In this document: positions 16,586 through 24,726 of the stretch, one piece after another | How the letters are laid out: each line of letters begins with the position of its first letter | How positions within the stretch are numbered: position 1 is the first letter of the stretch | Assembly: GCA_040220455.1 (NCBI GenBank) | Contig: JAVJUS010000033.1 | Coordinates: forward strand, 1 to 64,000 | DNA: 64,000 bases | From: JAVJUS01 sp040220455 | GTDB taxonomy: Bacteria > Pseudomonadota > Alphaproteobacteria > DSM-16000 > Inquilinaceae | Direction: 5' to 3' | Notes under the pieces: generated by a model | The model's input: the letters and a program-made list of their open reading frames with translations, nothing else | What the model was told of the DNA's origin: nothing | The model's database searches: none | Translations under genes and position numbers: made by a program

Positions 16586-17260
16586 GGCATTGTCACGGGA
16601 ACGGGGCCAAGCTCAGTAGGAGATCGCGCTCGTAGCGAGCGTCACGCCGCTGCGGGGCACTGCCACGGGAACCGTGGCCGATAGATCCGGTCGCCGGTAG
16701 GGTTGGTTCCATGAAACGGATCTCCGACGCGCGACCAGTTCCCGCCGTCGGTCAGCCAGCGGGCTGTTCGATTGTACCTTCGGTTCACGCTCAGCTGACG
16801 CGACGTCGAGGAGCTGCCGGCCGAGCGTGGCTCGGGGGTCGGCAACGAGTACGAGACGGTCCGGCGCCGGGTGCTGAAGAAGCAGGGCATCGCGCGCCGA
16901 CGCGCGTGTCGACCGATCGGCTCCGATCCTATGGCGCGGCCTTCGCCGAGCTGGGTATCACGGCGCTGCATGTGCAGGGCCTGAGGCTGAACAACCGAGC
17001 CGAGGTCTCGCACCAACCGGTTCACCGGCGAGAACGCAAGCCGTGGCGCTTCAAATCACCGGGGTCCGCTCAAAGGTTCCTCGCTCCTCGCGACGCCGTC
17101 TGCGACAGCTTCAACCTCCAACGCCGCCTGATCTCCCGAGCCACGCTCCGCCGCGTCCGAGCAGCGGCCTTCGACCCGTGGTAGAAGGCGGCTGCAGCAG
17201 CGTGACGCTTGCCATGCCCGAGACATGCTCGCGCTCGCGCCCAGTTCCCGTGACAATGCC
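16586..17260 (+). mobile_element. Degraded IS6-family element with extra inverted end
   Basis: A left terminal repeat at 16655-16672 (gggcactgccacgggaac) and a right one at 17242-17260 (ccagttcccgtgacaatgcc) bound the remains of an IS6-family transposase. Immediately to the left, 16586-16654 is an inverted copy of the right end (ggcattgtcacgggaac followed by agcgtcacgccgctgc). The arrangement resembles an element inserted beside, or recombined with, an older copy. Confidence 0.7.
16711..17184 (+). pseudogene. IS6-family transposase remnant
   Basis: The ATG at 16711 begins MKRISDARPV, matching the family start. The end reads STDRLRSYGAAFAELGI, NNRAEVSHQPVHRRERK and SFNLQRRLISRATLRRVR, the C-terminal half of an IS6 (IS240-like) DDE transposase. 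Between them the reading frame changes and the central segment with the first catalytic aspartate (the WDLDKM region of the copy at 38457) has been deleted, so the 157-residue product would be inactive. Confidence 0.75.
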
Positions 17261-17429
17261 GATCGGGCGGGTCCAGGGCGGGCGACCGACGCCCCGATAG
17301 TGTCCGACCCGCTCCCTTTGTTCATCAACCGGACCTACCGCAGCGGCTCTGGGCCGCCCACCTTGATAGAGGACCGACCCGGACCGTACGCTGCGCGATG
17401 CAGAGAGGCAGCCAAGGGGGCGTCGATAG

Positions 17430-18941
17430 GTGACGAACGCACCGGAGAGTCGGCGATCGCTGGTCGTGCGCGACGGGATCGTCCTGACGACCGCCGGCCG
17501 GGCGCCGCAACCGGTGGACTTGGTCGTGGAGAACGGCCGCATCGCCGGCCTGACGCCGCGGGGCGAGCCGGTCGACGGAGCCGAGACACTCGACGCGACC
17601 GGGATGCTGGTCATCCCCGGGATGGTCAACGCACACACACACGGCCAGTTCACGCTGTCACGCGGCCTGGTCGACCGCTGGAGCCTCGAGCATCTGCTCA
17701 ACGCGTTTCCATGGGTAGCCGGCGGGCGCAGCCGGACCGAGTTCCACGAGATCGCCACGCTGCTTTCGGCCGCCGAGGCGATCCGCGGCGGCTGCACCAC
17801 GGTCTACGACCTGTTCAGCGAATACCCGGCCCCGACAAGCGAGGGCGTCGGCGCCGTAGCTCGCGCCTACGCTCACGCCGGAATTCGCGCGGTCGTCGCT
17901 CCCATGATGGCCGAGCGCACGCTTCATGCCGCCTTGCCGGGGCTCCTCGACGCGCTGCCGGGCGACCTGAGGGCGCAGGCGGAGGCGATCCGCTTCGGCG
18001 CGGGGACGGACTCGATCGACCGATGTCGCGAAATCCTCGCTGGCTGGCCGGAGGCGCGCGACCGGGTCCGCCCCGCCCTGGCGCCGACGATCCCGCATCA
18101 TTGCGGCGACGACTTTCTTGTCGCCTGCCGCGATCTCGCACGAGACTTCGACATCGGACTCCAGATGCATGTGGCCGAATCGCGCGTGCAGGCCGTGGCG
18201 GCGCCGCGGATCCACGGCACGACGGCTGTCGCCCATCTGCATCGGCTGGGCCTGCTCGGACTGAATTTCACGGCGGCGCACGCCGTCTGGCTGGACGACG
18301 ACGACATCGCGCGGCTCGCCGATCACGGCGCGTCGGTCGCCCACAACCCGGGCAGCAATTTGCGCCTGGGCTCGGGCGTCGCACCGGTCCGGCGCTATCT
18401 CGACGCCGGCGTCAATCTGGCGATCGGAACCGACAGCGCGATCTCCGGCGACAGCCTTGGCATGTCCGAGGCCACGCGGCTGGCGGCCCTGGTCTCCCGC
18501 CTGCCGGAGAGCGATCCTGAGCGCTGGCTATCGGCAGAGGAGGCGCTGCTCGCCGCGACCGAGGGCGGGGCGAGAGCCCTCGGCTTCGAGGGCGAGATCG
18601 GCGCGATCGAGGTCGGACGGCGTGCCGACCTCGTCCTGCTCGACCTGGATCAGGGGTCCTTCGTACCGCTGCGCGATCCGACGGTGCAGATGGTCTACGC
18701 CGAAGCCGGCGCCGCGGTGCGTACGGTGATCGTCGACGGTCGGGTCGTCTATCGCGACCGGCGATTCACGCGGTTCGACTACCACGCTACGGTCGAGACG
18801 GCCCGGCGGCTTGCCGAGGAAATCGATGCCGCCACCACCAACCAGCGGCGGCTCGCGAAGGCTCTCGCCCCCTTCGTCGAGACCTTCTGCGCCGGCCTCG
18901 CCGCGGAACCCGTGGGAATGCGACGGACCTTGCGCGAGTGA
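17430..18941 (+). CDS. Amidohydrolase of the TRZ/ATZ deaminase type
   Basis: A 503-residue metal-dependent amidohydrolase resembling chlorohydrolase/guanine and S-adenosylhomocysteine deaminases. Metal ligands are seen in NAHTHGQFTLSRGL (HxH), MHVAES (His, with a conserved Glu), the THAVWL-type HAVWLDDDDI (His) and GTDSAISGDS (Asp). It starts with GTG at 17430 after an aaggggg ribosome site. Typical reactions remove ammonia or chloride from purine- or triazine-like rings. It converges on an operon encoding an Rbs-type importer, RidA-like and DUF1989 proteins, which suggests a nitrogen-rich heterocycle or nucleoside substrate. Confidence 0.87.
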   Translation: MTNAPESRRSLVVRDGIVLTTAGRAPQPVDLVVENGRIAGLTPRGEPVDGAETLDATGMLVIPGMVNAHTHGQFTLSRGLVDRWSLEHLLNAFPWVAGGRSRTEFHEIATLLSAAEAIRGGCTTVYDLFSEYPAPTSEGVGAVARAYAHAGIRAVVAPMMAERTLHAALPGLLDALPGDLRAQAEAIRFGAGTDSIDRCREILAGWPEARDRVRPALAPTIPHHCGDDFLVACRDLARDFDIGLQMHVAESRVQAVAAPRIHGTTAVAHLHRLGLLGLNFTAAHAVWLDDDDIARLADHGASVAHNPGSNLRLGSGVAPVRRYLDAGVNLAIGTDSAISGDSLGMSEATRLAALVSRLPESDPERWLSAEEALLAATEGGARALGFEGEIGAIEVGRRADLVLLDLDQGSFVPLRDPTVQMVYAEAGAAVRTVIVDGRVVYRDRRFTRFDYHATVETARRLAEEIDAATTNQRRLAKALAPFVETFCAGLAAEPVGMRRTLRE

Positions 18942-18975
18942 GCCGGGCACGCCGCCTCCGCGGTCTGTGAGGGCC

Positions 18976-19908
18976 TCAGGTCTTGAGATCCTCGAAATGC
19001 TTGGGTCCGTTCATGAACTTCTCGATCCACCAGCTGAAGAAGGCGTAGCGCAGAGCCTCGCCGTCGGTGGCCCCGTAAATCCCGGTAGCGACCAGCGACC
19101 TCAGCGCGGCGTACTCCTCCTCGGAAAGCATGACTTCGAGATCCGTCGTGCGGATCGGGTAGTTGGTGAAGGCCGGTGAATAGGCCGGGTCGCGCTCCAA
19201 CTCCCGATCGGCTTTGATCCGGGCATTGCGAAAATCGGCGGGACCGCGCTGGTTGACGAAAGTCGGAATGGCCGGAACGGTGGCCAACTCTTCCTCGCTC
19301 GCCTCGGAGACGACGACCCGCAGCGGCTTGAAGGCGAAGTCGCTGGTGGCCATCACGTCGGCGCCGCAGACATTAGGCACCGCCAGGACGTCGAAGAGCG
19401 CGATCAGCTCGACGTGGTCGCCCTGCTTCGCCGTCTGCCGCGCGATGAACGGCCGGCCACCGGAATCGATCCCCGTATGCATGAAGAAGTTGAAGGAATC
19501 GTGGACGTCGTCGGGCGTCAGCCCGTATTCGCGCTGCGCCTCGGCCTGAATGTCGTGGCAGTTGGTGTGGACCGGCAGTCCGTACTGGTATTCGTAGAGA
19601 AAGCCGCTACACCTCGGGTAGAGGACGTCGTTGGTGCCGACCGTGTCCTCCAGGATGTACATCATCGGACGCTCGCGCGGAGGCGCTGACCAAAGAAAAT
19701 CACCCTTGGACGGATGCAGGCCGTGCATGTGACGGGTCCGTCCGGTATGAAAATATTCTTTGTAATCGTGCAGATTGAAGCAGTTGAAGTCGGCGCATTG
19801 GCCGCCATCGATCTGTTCGATCCGCAGCTTTTGTCCCTTATTGACCTCGAGCGCCTTGCCGGTTCCCGGCTCGAGCACGAGGTCCTGGACAATCTTGTCT
19901 CCAGGCAT
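18976..19908 (-). CDS. DUF1989 / urea carboxylase-associated family protein
   Basis: A 310-residue protein of the DUF1989 family. It shows the family's signature QCADFNCFNLHDYKEYF near residue 38, PRCSGFLYEYQYG near 99 with a cysteine, and SFNFFMHTGID near 139. Relatives are encoded beside urea carboxylase and allophanate hydrolase and are thought to act in urea or guanidine nitrogen release, but their chemistry is not settled. It is the last gene of the RidA-importer operon, 33 bases after the ribbon-helix-helix gene. No urea carboxylase is encoded nearby. Confidence 0.82.
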   Translation of the reverse strand: MPGDKIVQDLVLEPGTGKALEVNKGQKLRIEQIDGGQCADFNCFNLHDYKEYFHTGRTRHMHGLHPSKGDFLWSAPPRERPMMYILEDTVGTNDVLYPRCSGFLYEYQYGLPVHTNCHDIQAEAQREYGLTPDDVHDSFNFFMHTGIDSGGRPFIARQTAKQGDHVELIALFDVLAVPNVCGADVMATSDFAFKPLRVVVSEASEEELATVPAIPTFVNQRGPADFRNARIKADRELERDPAYSPAFTNYPIRTTDLEVMLSEEEYAALRSLVATGIYGATDGEALRYAFFSWWIEKFMNGPKHFEDLKT

Positions 19909-19941
19909 GTCGGCGTTTCCTGTCCTTCGGCCGGTGGTCGG

Positions 19942-20097
19942 TTACCGGCCCGCGGCCGGCGGGTGAGCTTCGACGTATTCGCGCAGCGCGCGCCGGATCA
20001 GCGCCTCGGGGTCGGGCGCCTCGCCCTTTTCCACGGTTCGTTCGATCAGTTCCAACTGCTGCTGGTTGAGCCGCACCGTTACCTTGTGGGTAGCCAT
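19942..20097 (-). CDS. Small ribbon-helix-helix (CopG-like) protein
   Basis: A 51-residue protein, MATHKVTVRLNQQQLELIER onwards, with an N-terminal beta strand (KVTVRL) and two helices (QQQLELIERTVEKG and PEALIRRALREYVEAH). This is the complete ribbon-helix-helix DNA-binding fold of the CopG/MetJ type. A strong ribosome site (cgaggaggacggg) sits before the ATG at 20097. It lies between the binding-protein and DUF1989 genes and may be the operon's own regulator. No toxin-like gene is adjacent. Confidence 0.75.
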   Translation of the reverse strand: MATHKVTVRLNQQQLELIERTVEKGEAPDPEALIRRALREYVEAHPPAAGR

Positions 20098-20164
20098 CCC
20101 GTCCTCCTCGATCCGGGGAATGGGAAGCGGGACGGCCCCGGACGCCGCCCCGCCTCTCGCGACC

Positions 20165-21133
20165 TCAGAGAGACCAGTCGGCCGGCTGCCGGAACGCGCC
20201 GACATCGACCTCGTCGAGCGTTGTCGGCGTGACCGGCACGACCGGAACGATGATGCTCGTCTCCTCGAGTTCCTCGCCGTCCAGCAGCGCCTTGGCGACA
20301 CGCACGGACTCGCGGCCGATCACCACCGTCTGCTGGGCGACGACGTAGTCGATGCAGCCCTCGCGCATCAACTCCTCGGTCGTCTCGCCCAAAATCGCCG
20401 TCAGGACCGCGATATCGTCGCACGCGTCGTTACTCTGGACGGCCCGCGCGGCGCCGACCCCGACCGTGTCGTCGGCGCCGTAGAGCAGATCGACATCCGG
20501 GAAGCGCTGCAGGAGATCGGTCGCGATCGATAGGCCGACCGCGGCATCCGGCTCGCTCGACTGCTCGGCGACGATTTCAATGCCCGAGCCGTCGAGCGCT
20601 TCCTTGAAGCAGCGATACCGCTCGGTCGCCCAGAACGCGCCGGCCGGACCGGTCAGTGCCGCCACGGTGCCGCCCTCGGGCAGCAGTTCCACAGCCCCCT
20701 CGGCCATGGCGAGGCCAAGATCGCAATGGCTGGCGGAGACCGCCGCGTTCGTGCCGGTCAGCGGCGCGCCGCTGGCGACGACAGGCACGCCCTGCGCCTC
20801 CGATTCCATAAGCACGCCGACGAAGGCATTGTCGTCGGCAGGGTCGATCAGGATCGCGGAGACGTCCTGAACCAGCAGGTTCTGCATGTCGCTGACCTGC
20901 TGGTCGACATTTGCGTAGCCACCGGCGTCGAGGACGATCGGCTCGAAGCCCTGGGCCTCGGCCTCGTCGACAATGCCGTAGAGCAACGCCGTGAAGAAGG
21001 GACCCTGCACCGTCGGCATCGAGACACCGAGCTTCCCGGCCTCCTGGCCGAGCGCGCTGCCGGAGGCGGCACCTACGATCGCGCCCGAGAGCGCGATCGC
21101 CGCCGCGCCGCGCCGAACCGTTACATCCTTCAT
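20165..21133 (-). CDS. Rbs-type ABC importer binding protein
   Basis: A 322-residue secreted binding protein of the Peripla_BP_4 (RbsB-like) class. The signal peptide ends around ASGSALGQEAGK (residue 30). Family landmarks are GVSMPTVQGPFFTALLYGIVDEAEAQGFE, DAGGYANVDQQVSDMQNLLVQDVSAILIDPADDNA, and the GADDTVGVGAARAVQ segment. Such proteins bind sugars, polyols or nucleosides; the neighbouring amidohydrolase and DUF1989 genes make a nitrogen compound plausible. It follows the permease gene by 58 bases. Confidence 0.88.
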   Translation of the reverse strand: MKDVTVRRGAAAIALSGAIVGAASGSALGQEAGKLGVSMPTVQGPFFTALLYGIVDEAEAQGFEPIVLDAGGYANVDQQVSDMQNLLVQDVSAILIDPADDNAFVGVLMESEAQGVPVVASGAPLTGTNAAVSASHCDLGLAMAEGAVELLPEGGTVAALTGPAGAFWATERYRCFKEALDGSGIEIVAEQSSEPDAAVGLSIATDLLQRFPDVDLLYGADDTVGVGAARAVQSNDACDDIAVLTAILGETTEELMREGCIDYVVAQQTVVIGRESVRVAKALLDGEELEETSIIVPVVPVTPTTLDEVDVGAFRQPADWSL

Positions 21134-21191
21134 CCTCTTGCCTCCACTGTTCGGTTGTCATGGCCGGCGCATCGGGCGCCGGGCGGACCGG

Positions 21192-22181
21192 TCACTCGCG
21201 GATCGCGAAGCGCCGATCGAGGGCGACGGCCAGGATGAGGGCGAGGCCGATCACCATCATCTGCGTGTATGAGCTGACATTGAGCAGATTCAGACCGTTC
21301 GACAGAACGCTGACGAAGGCGACGCCCATCGCGACGTTGAGGACGGAGCCTCGGCCACCGAAAAGCGAGACGCCGCCGAGGACCACGGCCGCGACGGATT
21401 CGAGCGGCAGGCTGGTACCCAGCGTGGGCTGGCCCGAACCGACCCGCGCGGTCAGGATCAGCGAGCCGACGGCCGCGCACAGCGCCGACAGGGTGTAGGC
21501 GGTCACGACGGCGCGGTTCGTCGCGATACCCGACAGCCGGGCCGCCTGCGGGTTGCCGCCGACCGCGTAGATGTCCCGCCCGATGCGGTGATAGCGCAGG
21601 AATAGGAAGACGAGCCCCAGCAGCGTGAGCGAGATCAGCAGGGGTACCGGCACGCCGCCGACTCGGGTCCAGGCGATCAGGGCGAAATCCCGCGGCACCC
21701 CGGCGATCGGCGTGCCGCCGCTGATGTTGAGCGCCAAGCCGGCCGCGATCGACAGCATCGCGAGCGTCGCGATAAAGGGGAAAACTCGCAAACGCGTGAC
21801 GACGATGCCGTTTACCACGCCAACCGCCGCACCCGCCGCCAGACCAGCCAAAATTCCGGCCGGCACGCCGAAGGCGATCATCGCCAGCGCCGCGACGACC
21901 GAGACCAGGGCGACCACCGAGCCGACCGACAGGTCGAGCCCACCCGTCAGCACGACCAGCGTCTGACCCAGCGCCACCGCGGCGAGAGCGGCCGCTTGCA
22001 GACCCACGTTGCGCAGGTTTTGGACGGTCAGAAAATACTCCGAGGCGACGGAAAACAGGATGCACAGCAGCAGTACCGCGACCGGCATGCCGATATTGTG
22101 CAAGTTGCGTTGCAGGAAGCCGCCGAGCCGGTAGAACGCCCCGACGCCGCTGCGCTCCGTCGCCGCTTCGCCGCTGCTCAT
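21192..22181 (-). CDS. Rbs-type ABC importer permease
   Basis: A 329-residue membrane permease of the RbsC/AraH branch (BPD_transp_2). About ten hydrophobic segments are seen, starting with NIGMPVAVLLLCILFSVASEYFL. The family motif LVVLTGGLDLSVGSVVAL near residue 75 and the RFAIRE C-terminus fit. The start overlaps the ATPase stop by four bases (ATGA type), so translation is coupled. Probably works as a homodimer with the double ATPase. Confidence 0.9.
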   Translation of the reverse strand: MSSGEAATERSGVGAFYRLGGFLQRNLHNIGMPVAVLLLCILFSVASEYFLTVQNLRNVGLQAAALAAVALGQTLVVLTGGLDLSVGSVVALVSVVAALAMIAFGVPAGILAGLAAGAAVGVVNGIVVTRLRVFPFIATLAMLSIAAGLALNISGGTPIAGVPRDFALIAWTRVGGVPVPLLISLTLLGLVFLFLRYHRIGRDIYAVGGNPQAARLSGIATNRAVVTAYTLSALCAAVGSLILTARVGSGQPTLGTSLPLESVAAVVLGGVSLFGGRGSVLNVAMGVAFVSVLSNGLNLLNVSSYTQMMVIGLALILAVALDRRFAIRE

Positions 22182-23722
22182 GCCGAAGCCTCCGCGTGCT
22201 CCCCCGGCGAGGCCGCCGCGTGACCCAGATGGGCCCGGAAGGCGGCCTGGAGGATGCGGGCCTCGTCGAATTCGGCCTCGCCGAACTCGGCTTCGACGCG
22301 GCCTCCCGACATGACCAGGATCCGATGCGCGGTGCCGACCAGTTCAGGCAACTCGGAGGACACCATCAGGATTGCCGCTCCGGAAGCGGCCAACTCGTGC
22401 ACCAAACGGTAGACGTCGGCCTTGGCGCCGACATCCACGCCTCGCGTCGGCTCGTCCAGGACGAGCACGCGCGAGCGCGCCATCATCCACTTGCCGATGA
22501 CGATCTTCTGCTGATTGCCGCCGGAAAGGCGCGCCGCGGGGCTGTCAATCGCGCCGCGTACGCCTAGAGCGCGGGCGACGTCTCCGGTCTCCCGACGTAG
22601 GGCTCTCCAGTCGACGATGCCGTACCGGTCGATCCGGTCGGGCGCGGCAGAGGCCAGGTTCTCGCGCGCGGACAGCGGAAGAACCAGCCCTTCCTCCTTG
22701 CGGTCCTCCGGGACGAAGCCGAAGCCCGCCCGGATGGCCGCGCGCGGCGTGCGCCTGGGTAACGCCCGGCCATCGAGCAGGATCTCGCCCCGGTCGATCG
22801 GGTCCAGCCCGAAGACGGCGCGCATGACTTCGGTACGGCCGGCGCCGACTAGACCGGCGAAGCCCAGGACTTCGCCATGGCGCACCGAGAAGGAGACGTC
22901 CTCGAAGACGCCCGCCCGCGTGATGCCGCGCACCTCCAGCGCGACGTCGCCGATCGCGCGGTTGCGCGGCGGGAAGAGTTGCGCCAGCGGACGGCCGACC
23001 ATGAGTTCGATCAGCTCGTCCGTCGATTTGTCGGCCATGCCGTAGGTTCCGATGCGAACACCACCGCGCAGGACGGTGACCCGGTCAGCGATACGGCGGA
23101 TTTCTTCCAGGCGGTGAGACACGAAAATGATGGCGGTGCCCGCGTCCGCCAGCCCGCGAATGATGCTCAGCAGAGCGTCCGCCTCGCGCACCGACAACGA
23201 GGCCGTCGGTTCGTCCATGATCAAGACCGGTGCGTCGAGAGCGAGCGCTCGCGCGATCTCGACGATCTGCTTTTCCGCGGTCGACAAAGAGCCGGCGCGC
23301 CGCCCCGGCTCGATCGACCCGGCCCCGGCGAGCCGCGCCAGTATGTCGCTGGCGATCGCGTTCGCCTTGGCACGGGAGAAAGCCTGGCCGCCGCGACCGA
23401 TCGTCGGTTGGGCGCCCAGCACGATGTTTTCAGCGACGCTCATCTCCGGGACGATCGCGAGCTCCTGGAAGATCGTGACGATCCCCGAAGCCCTGGCATC
23501 GACCGGCGAGCGGAAGCGCGCCCGGGTTCCGCGTACCGCCATCCCGCCCGTGTCGGGCTGCGTGTCACCGGACAAGATCCGGATAAGCGTCGATTTGCCG
23601 GCGCCATTCTCACCGATGAGCGCATGGACCTCGCCAGGCCGGATGTCGAAGTCGACCGCGTCAAGAACCCGAGCGCCCGAATAGCTCTTCGAAACGGCCT
23701 CAGCCGCAACGATCACCGTCAT
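22178..23722 (-). CDS. Rbs-type ABC importer double ATPase
   Basis: A 514-residue protein with two fused ATP-binding domains, the RbsA/MglA arrangement. The first domain has GENGAGKSTLIR (Walker A, about 37-48), LSTAEKQIVEIARAL as a variant signature, VLIMDEPTASL and FVSHRLEE. The second has a degenerate P-loop, GLVGAGRTEVMRA, as usual in this family, plus LSGGNQQKIVIGKWM and VLVLDEPTRGVDVGAK. It overlaps RidA upstream and the permease downstream by four bases each. Confidence 0.92.
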   Translation of the reverse strand: MTVIVAAEAVSKSYSGARVLDAVDFDIRPGEVHALIGENGAGKSTLIRILSGDTQPDTGGMAVRGTRARFRSPVDARASGIVTIFQELAIVPEMSVAENIVLGAQPTIGRGGQAFSRAKANAIASDILARLAGAGSIEPGRRAGSLSTAEKQIVEIARALALDAPVLIMDEPTASLSVREADALLSIIRGLADAGTAIIFVSHRLEEIRRIADRVTVLRGGVRIGTYGMADKSTDELIELMVGRPLAQLFPPRNRAIGDVALEVRGITRAGVFEDVSFSVRHGEVLGFAGLVGAGRTEVMRAVFGLDPIDRGEILLDGRALPRRTPRAAIRAGFGFVPEDRKEEGLVLPLSARENLASAAPDRIDRYGIVDWRALRRETGDVARALGVRGAIDSPAARLSGGNQQKIVIGKWMMARSRVLVLDEPTRGVDVGAKADVYRLVHELAASGAAILMVSSELPELVGTAHRILVMSGGRVEAEFGEAEFDEARILQAAFRAHLGHAAASPGEHAEASA

Positions 23723-24195
23723 TTCCCCACCTTGGCCGGATGCGCCTCATCGGGGGCGAGGGGGATGTGAGCGACGGCCTCGACCTCGAGAAGGGAGTCC
23801 CGCGTCGGCAGGAGTTCGAGAACACGCAGCACCGTGCTCGCCGGCGGCCGATCACCGAAGAACTGCGTGCGGATACGGTTATAGATCGGGAAGTCGCGCA
23901 GATCGCGGAAATACTGGGTGAGCTTGACCACGTCGCCCAGCGTGCCCCCGGCATCCTTCACTGTCGCTTCGAGAGCGTTGAGGATGTACCACGACTGCGC
24001 CGCGATCGGGCCTTCCCGCGCGTCCGTCGACATCTCGCCCGTGGCTCCGATCGTCTCGGCGATCCCGGGTGGTAAGTCGGCATAAGTCGCGACGATCTTC
24101 CCGGTCGTCGGATCAGCGGCCACGATACCCGAAAAATAGACGAGATCGCCCGCGCGGCGGTACGGCTCGTACTTCGAAAGCGGTTTGGCGACCAT
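23719..24195 (-). CDS. RidA-family protein lacking the canonical arginine
   Basis: A 158-residue Rid (YjgF/YER057c/UK114) protein. The family core is visible in LVYFSGIVAADPTTGKIV, NALEATVKDAGGTLGDVVKLTQYFRDL and LEVEAVAHIPL. True RidA enzymes, which hydrolyse reactive enamines and imines, use an arginine in a PARST-type motif; here the segment reads RPPASTVLRV, with alanine at that place, so it belongs to a non-archetypal Rid subgroup. The ATG at 24195 begins MVAKPLSKY. It is the first gene of the Rbs-type importer operon and overlaps the ATPase by four bases. Confidence 0.85.
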   Translation of the reverse strand: MVAKPLSKYEPYRRAGDLVYFSGIVAADPTTGKIVATYADLPPGIAETIGATGEMSTDAREGPIAAQSWYILNALEATVKDAGGTLGDVVKLTQYFRDLRDFPIYNRIRTQFFGDRPPASTVLRVLELLPTRDSLLEVEAVAHIPLAPDEAHPAKVGK

Positions 24196-24331
24196 CGACA
24201 GCGCAACTCCACACCAGGACAGGCAGCCGCCCGTCGACGGCACGGCGCTGCGAGAGAGCGACCCGCGGTCCGCAGCGCGCCCGCCTTCTCCACCACATTG
24301 CCCAAGCTTTCCGAGGATGCATCAGCACACT

Positions 24332-24363
24332 AATGCATGCAATAGGACTGGATTGCATGCAAT
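24332..24363. promoter_or_regulatory. Two palindromes 20 bp apart upstream of the RidA-importer operon
   Basis: aatgcatgcaat (24332-24343) and attgcatgcaat (24352-24363; a perfect palindrome) have centres exactly 20 bases apart, two helical turns. They lie about 135 bases upstream of the RidA start, the position of an operator. Palindromes of this sort are typical of GntR or similar dimeric repressors. The rest of the 24196-24650 gap holds no gene; a degenerate IS6-type end (ggcgctgtcacggaaac) is at about 24473. Confidence 0.6.
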
Positions 24364-24650
24364 CTGCCAGATTCTTGTGCATTCTGTTGTATCAGACGGT
24401 ATGCCTTGCCTCGCACCGGTCTCGTAGCGACAAAAGCCGGTCATTCGGGTGGCGCCGTGGCGCCAACCAGAGGCGCTGTCACGGAAACCGCGCGCACGCC
24501 TGATGGTGGCCGCGTTGTGTCACCCGCCGCAGAGCAGATCGGTGAATCGTGAATAAGGCTCATGCCGGGCCGCCGGATAGAAACCGACCGGCCGCGGAGC
24601 GCCGCAAATGGTCTTTGCCAAACGAGAACTTATCATTCAGCCCAATAATC

Positions 24651-24666
24651 TATAATTTGCCGTGAT
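24651..24666 (+). promoter_or_regulatory. Promoter motif shared by the two peptide/hydantoin transcription units
   Basis: tataatttgccgtgat differs at a single base from tataattggccgtgat at 29282-29297. Each copy lies 54-61 bases upstream of the first gene of a rightward unit (the peptide binding protein here, hydantoinase A there). The tataat part could be a -10 box and the gccgtgat part a start-site or activator element; the LysR protein at 28326 is a candidate regulator of both. Confidence 0.5.
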
Positions 24667-24726
24667 ACCAGATGATCCTTAGCATTGGTTGCATTCGACA
24701 TGATGTTGCGTAAGGAGGCTCCGTCG

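Noticed and set aside
19942..20097. Antitoxin of a toxin-antitoxin pair
   Set aside because: The RHH fold fits, but both neighbours are a binding protein and a DUF1989 enzyme; there is no RelE-, MazF- or PIN-like gene.
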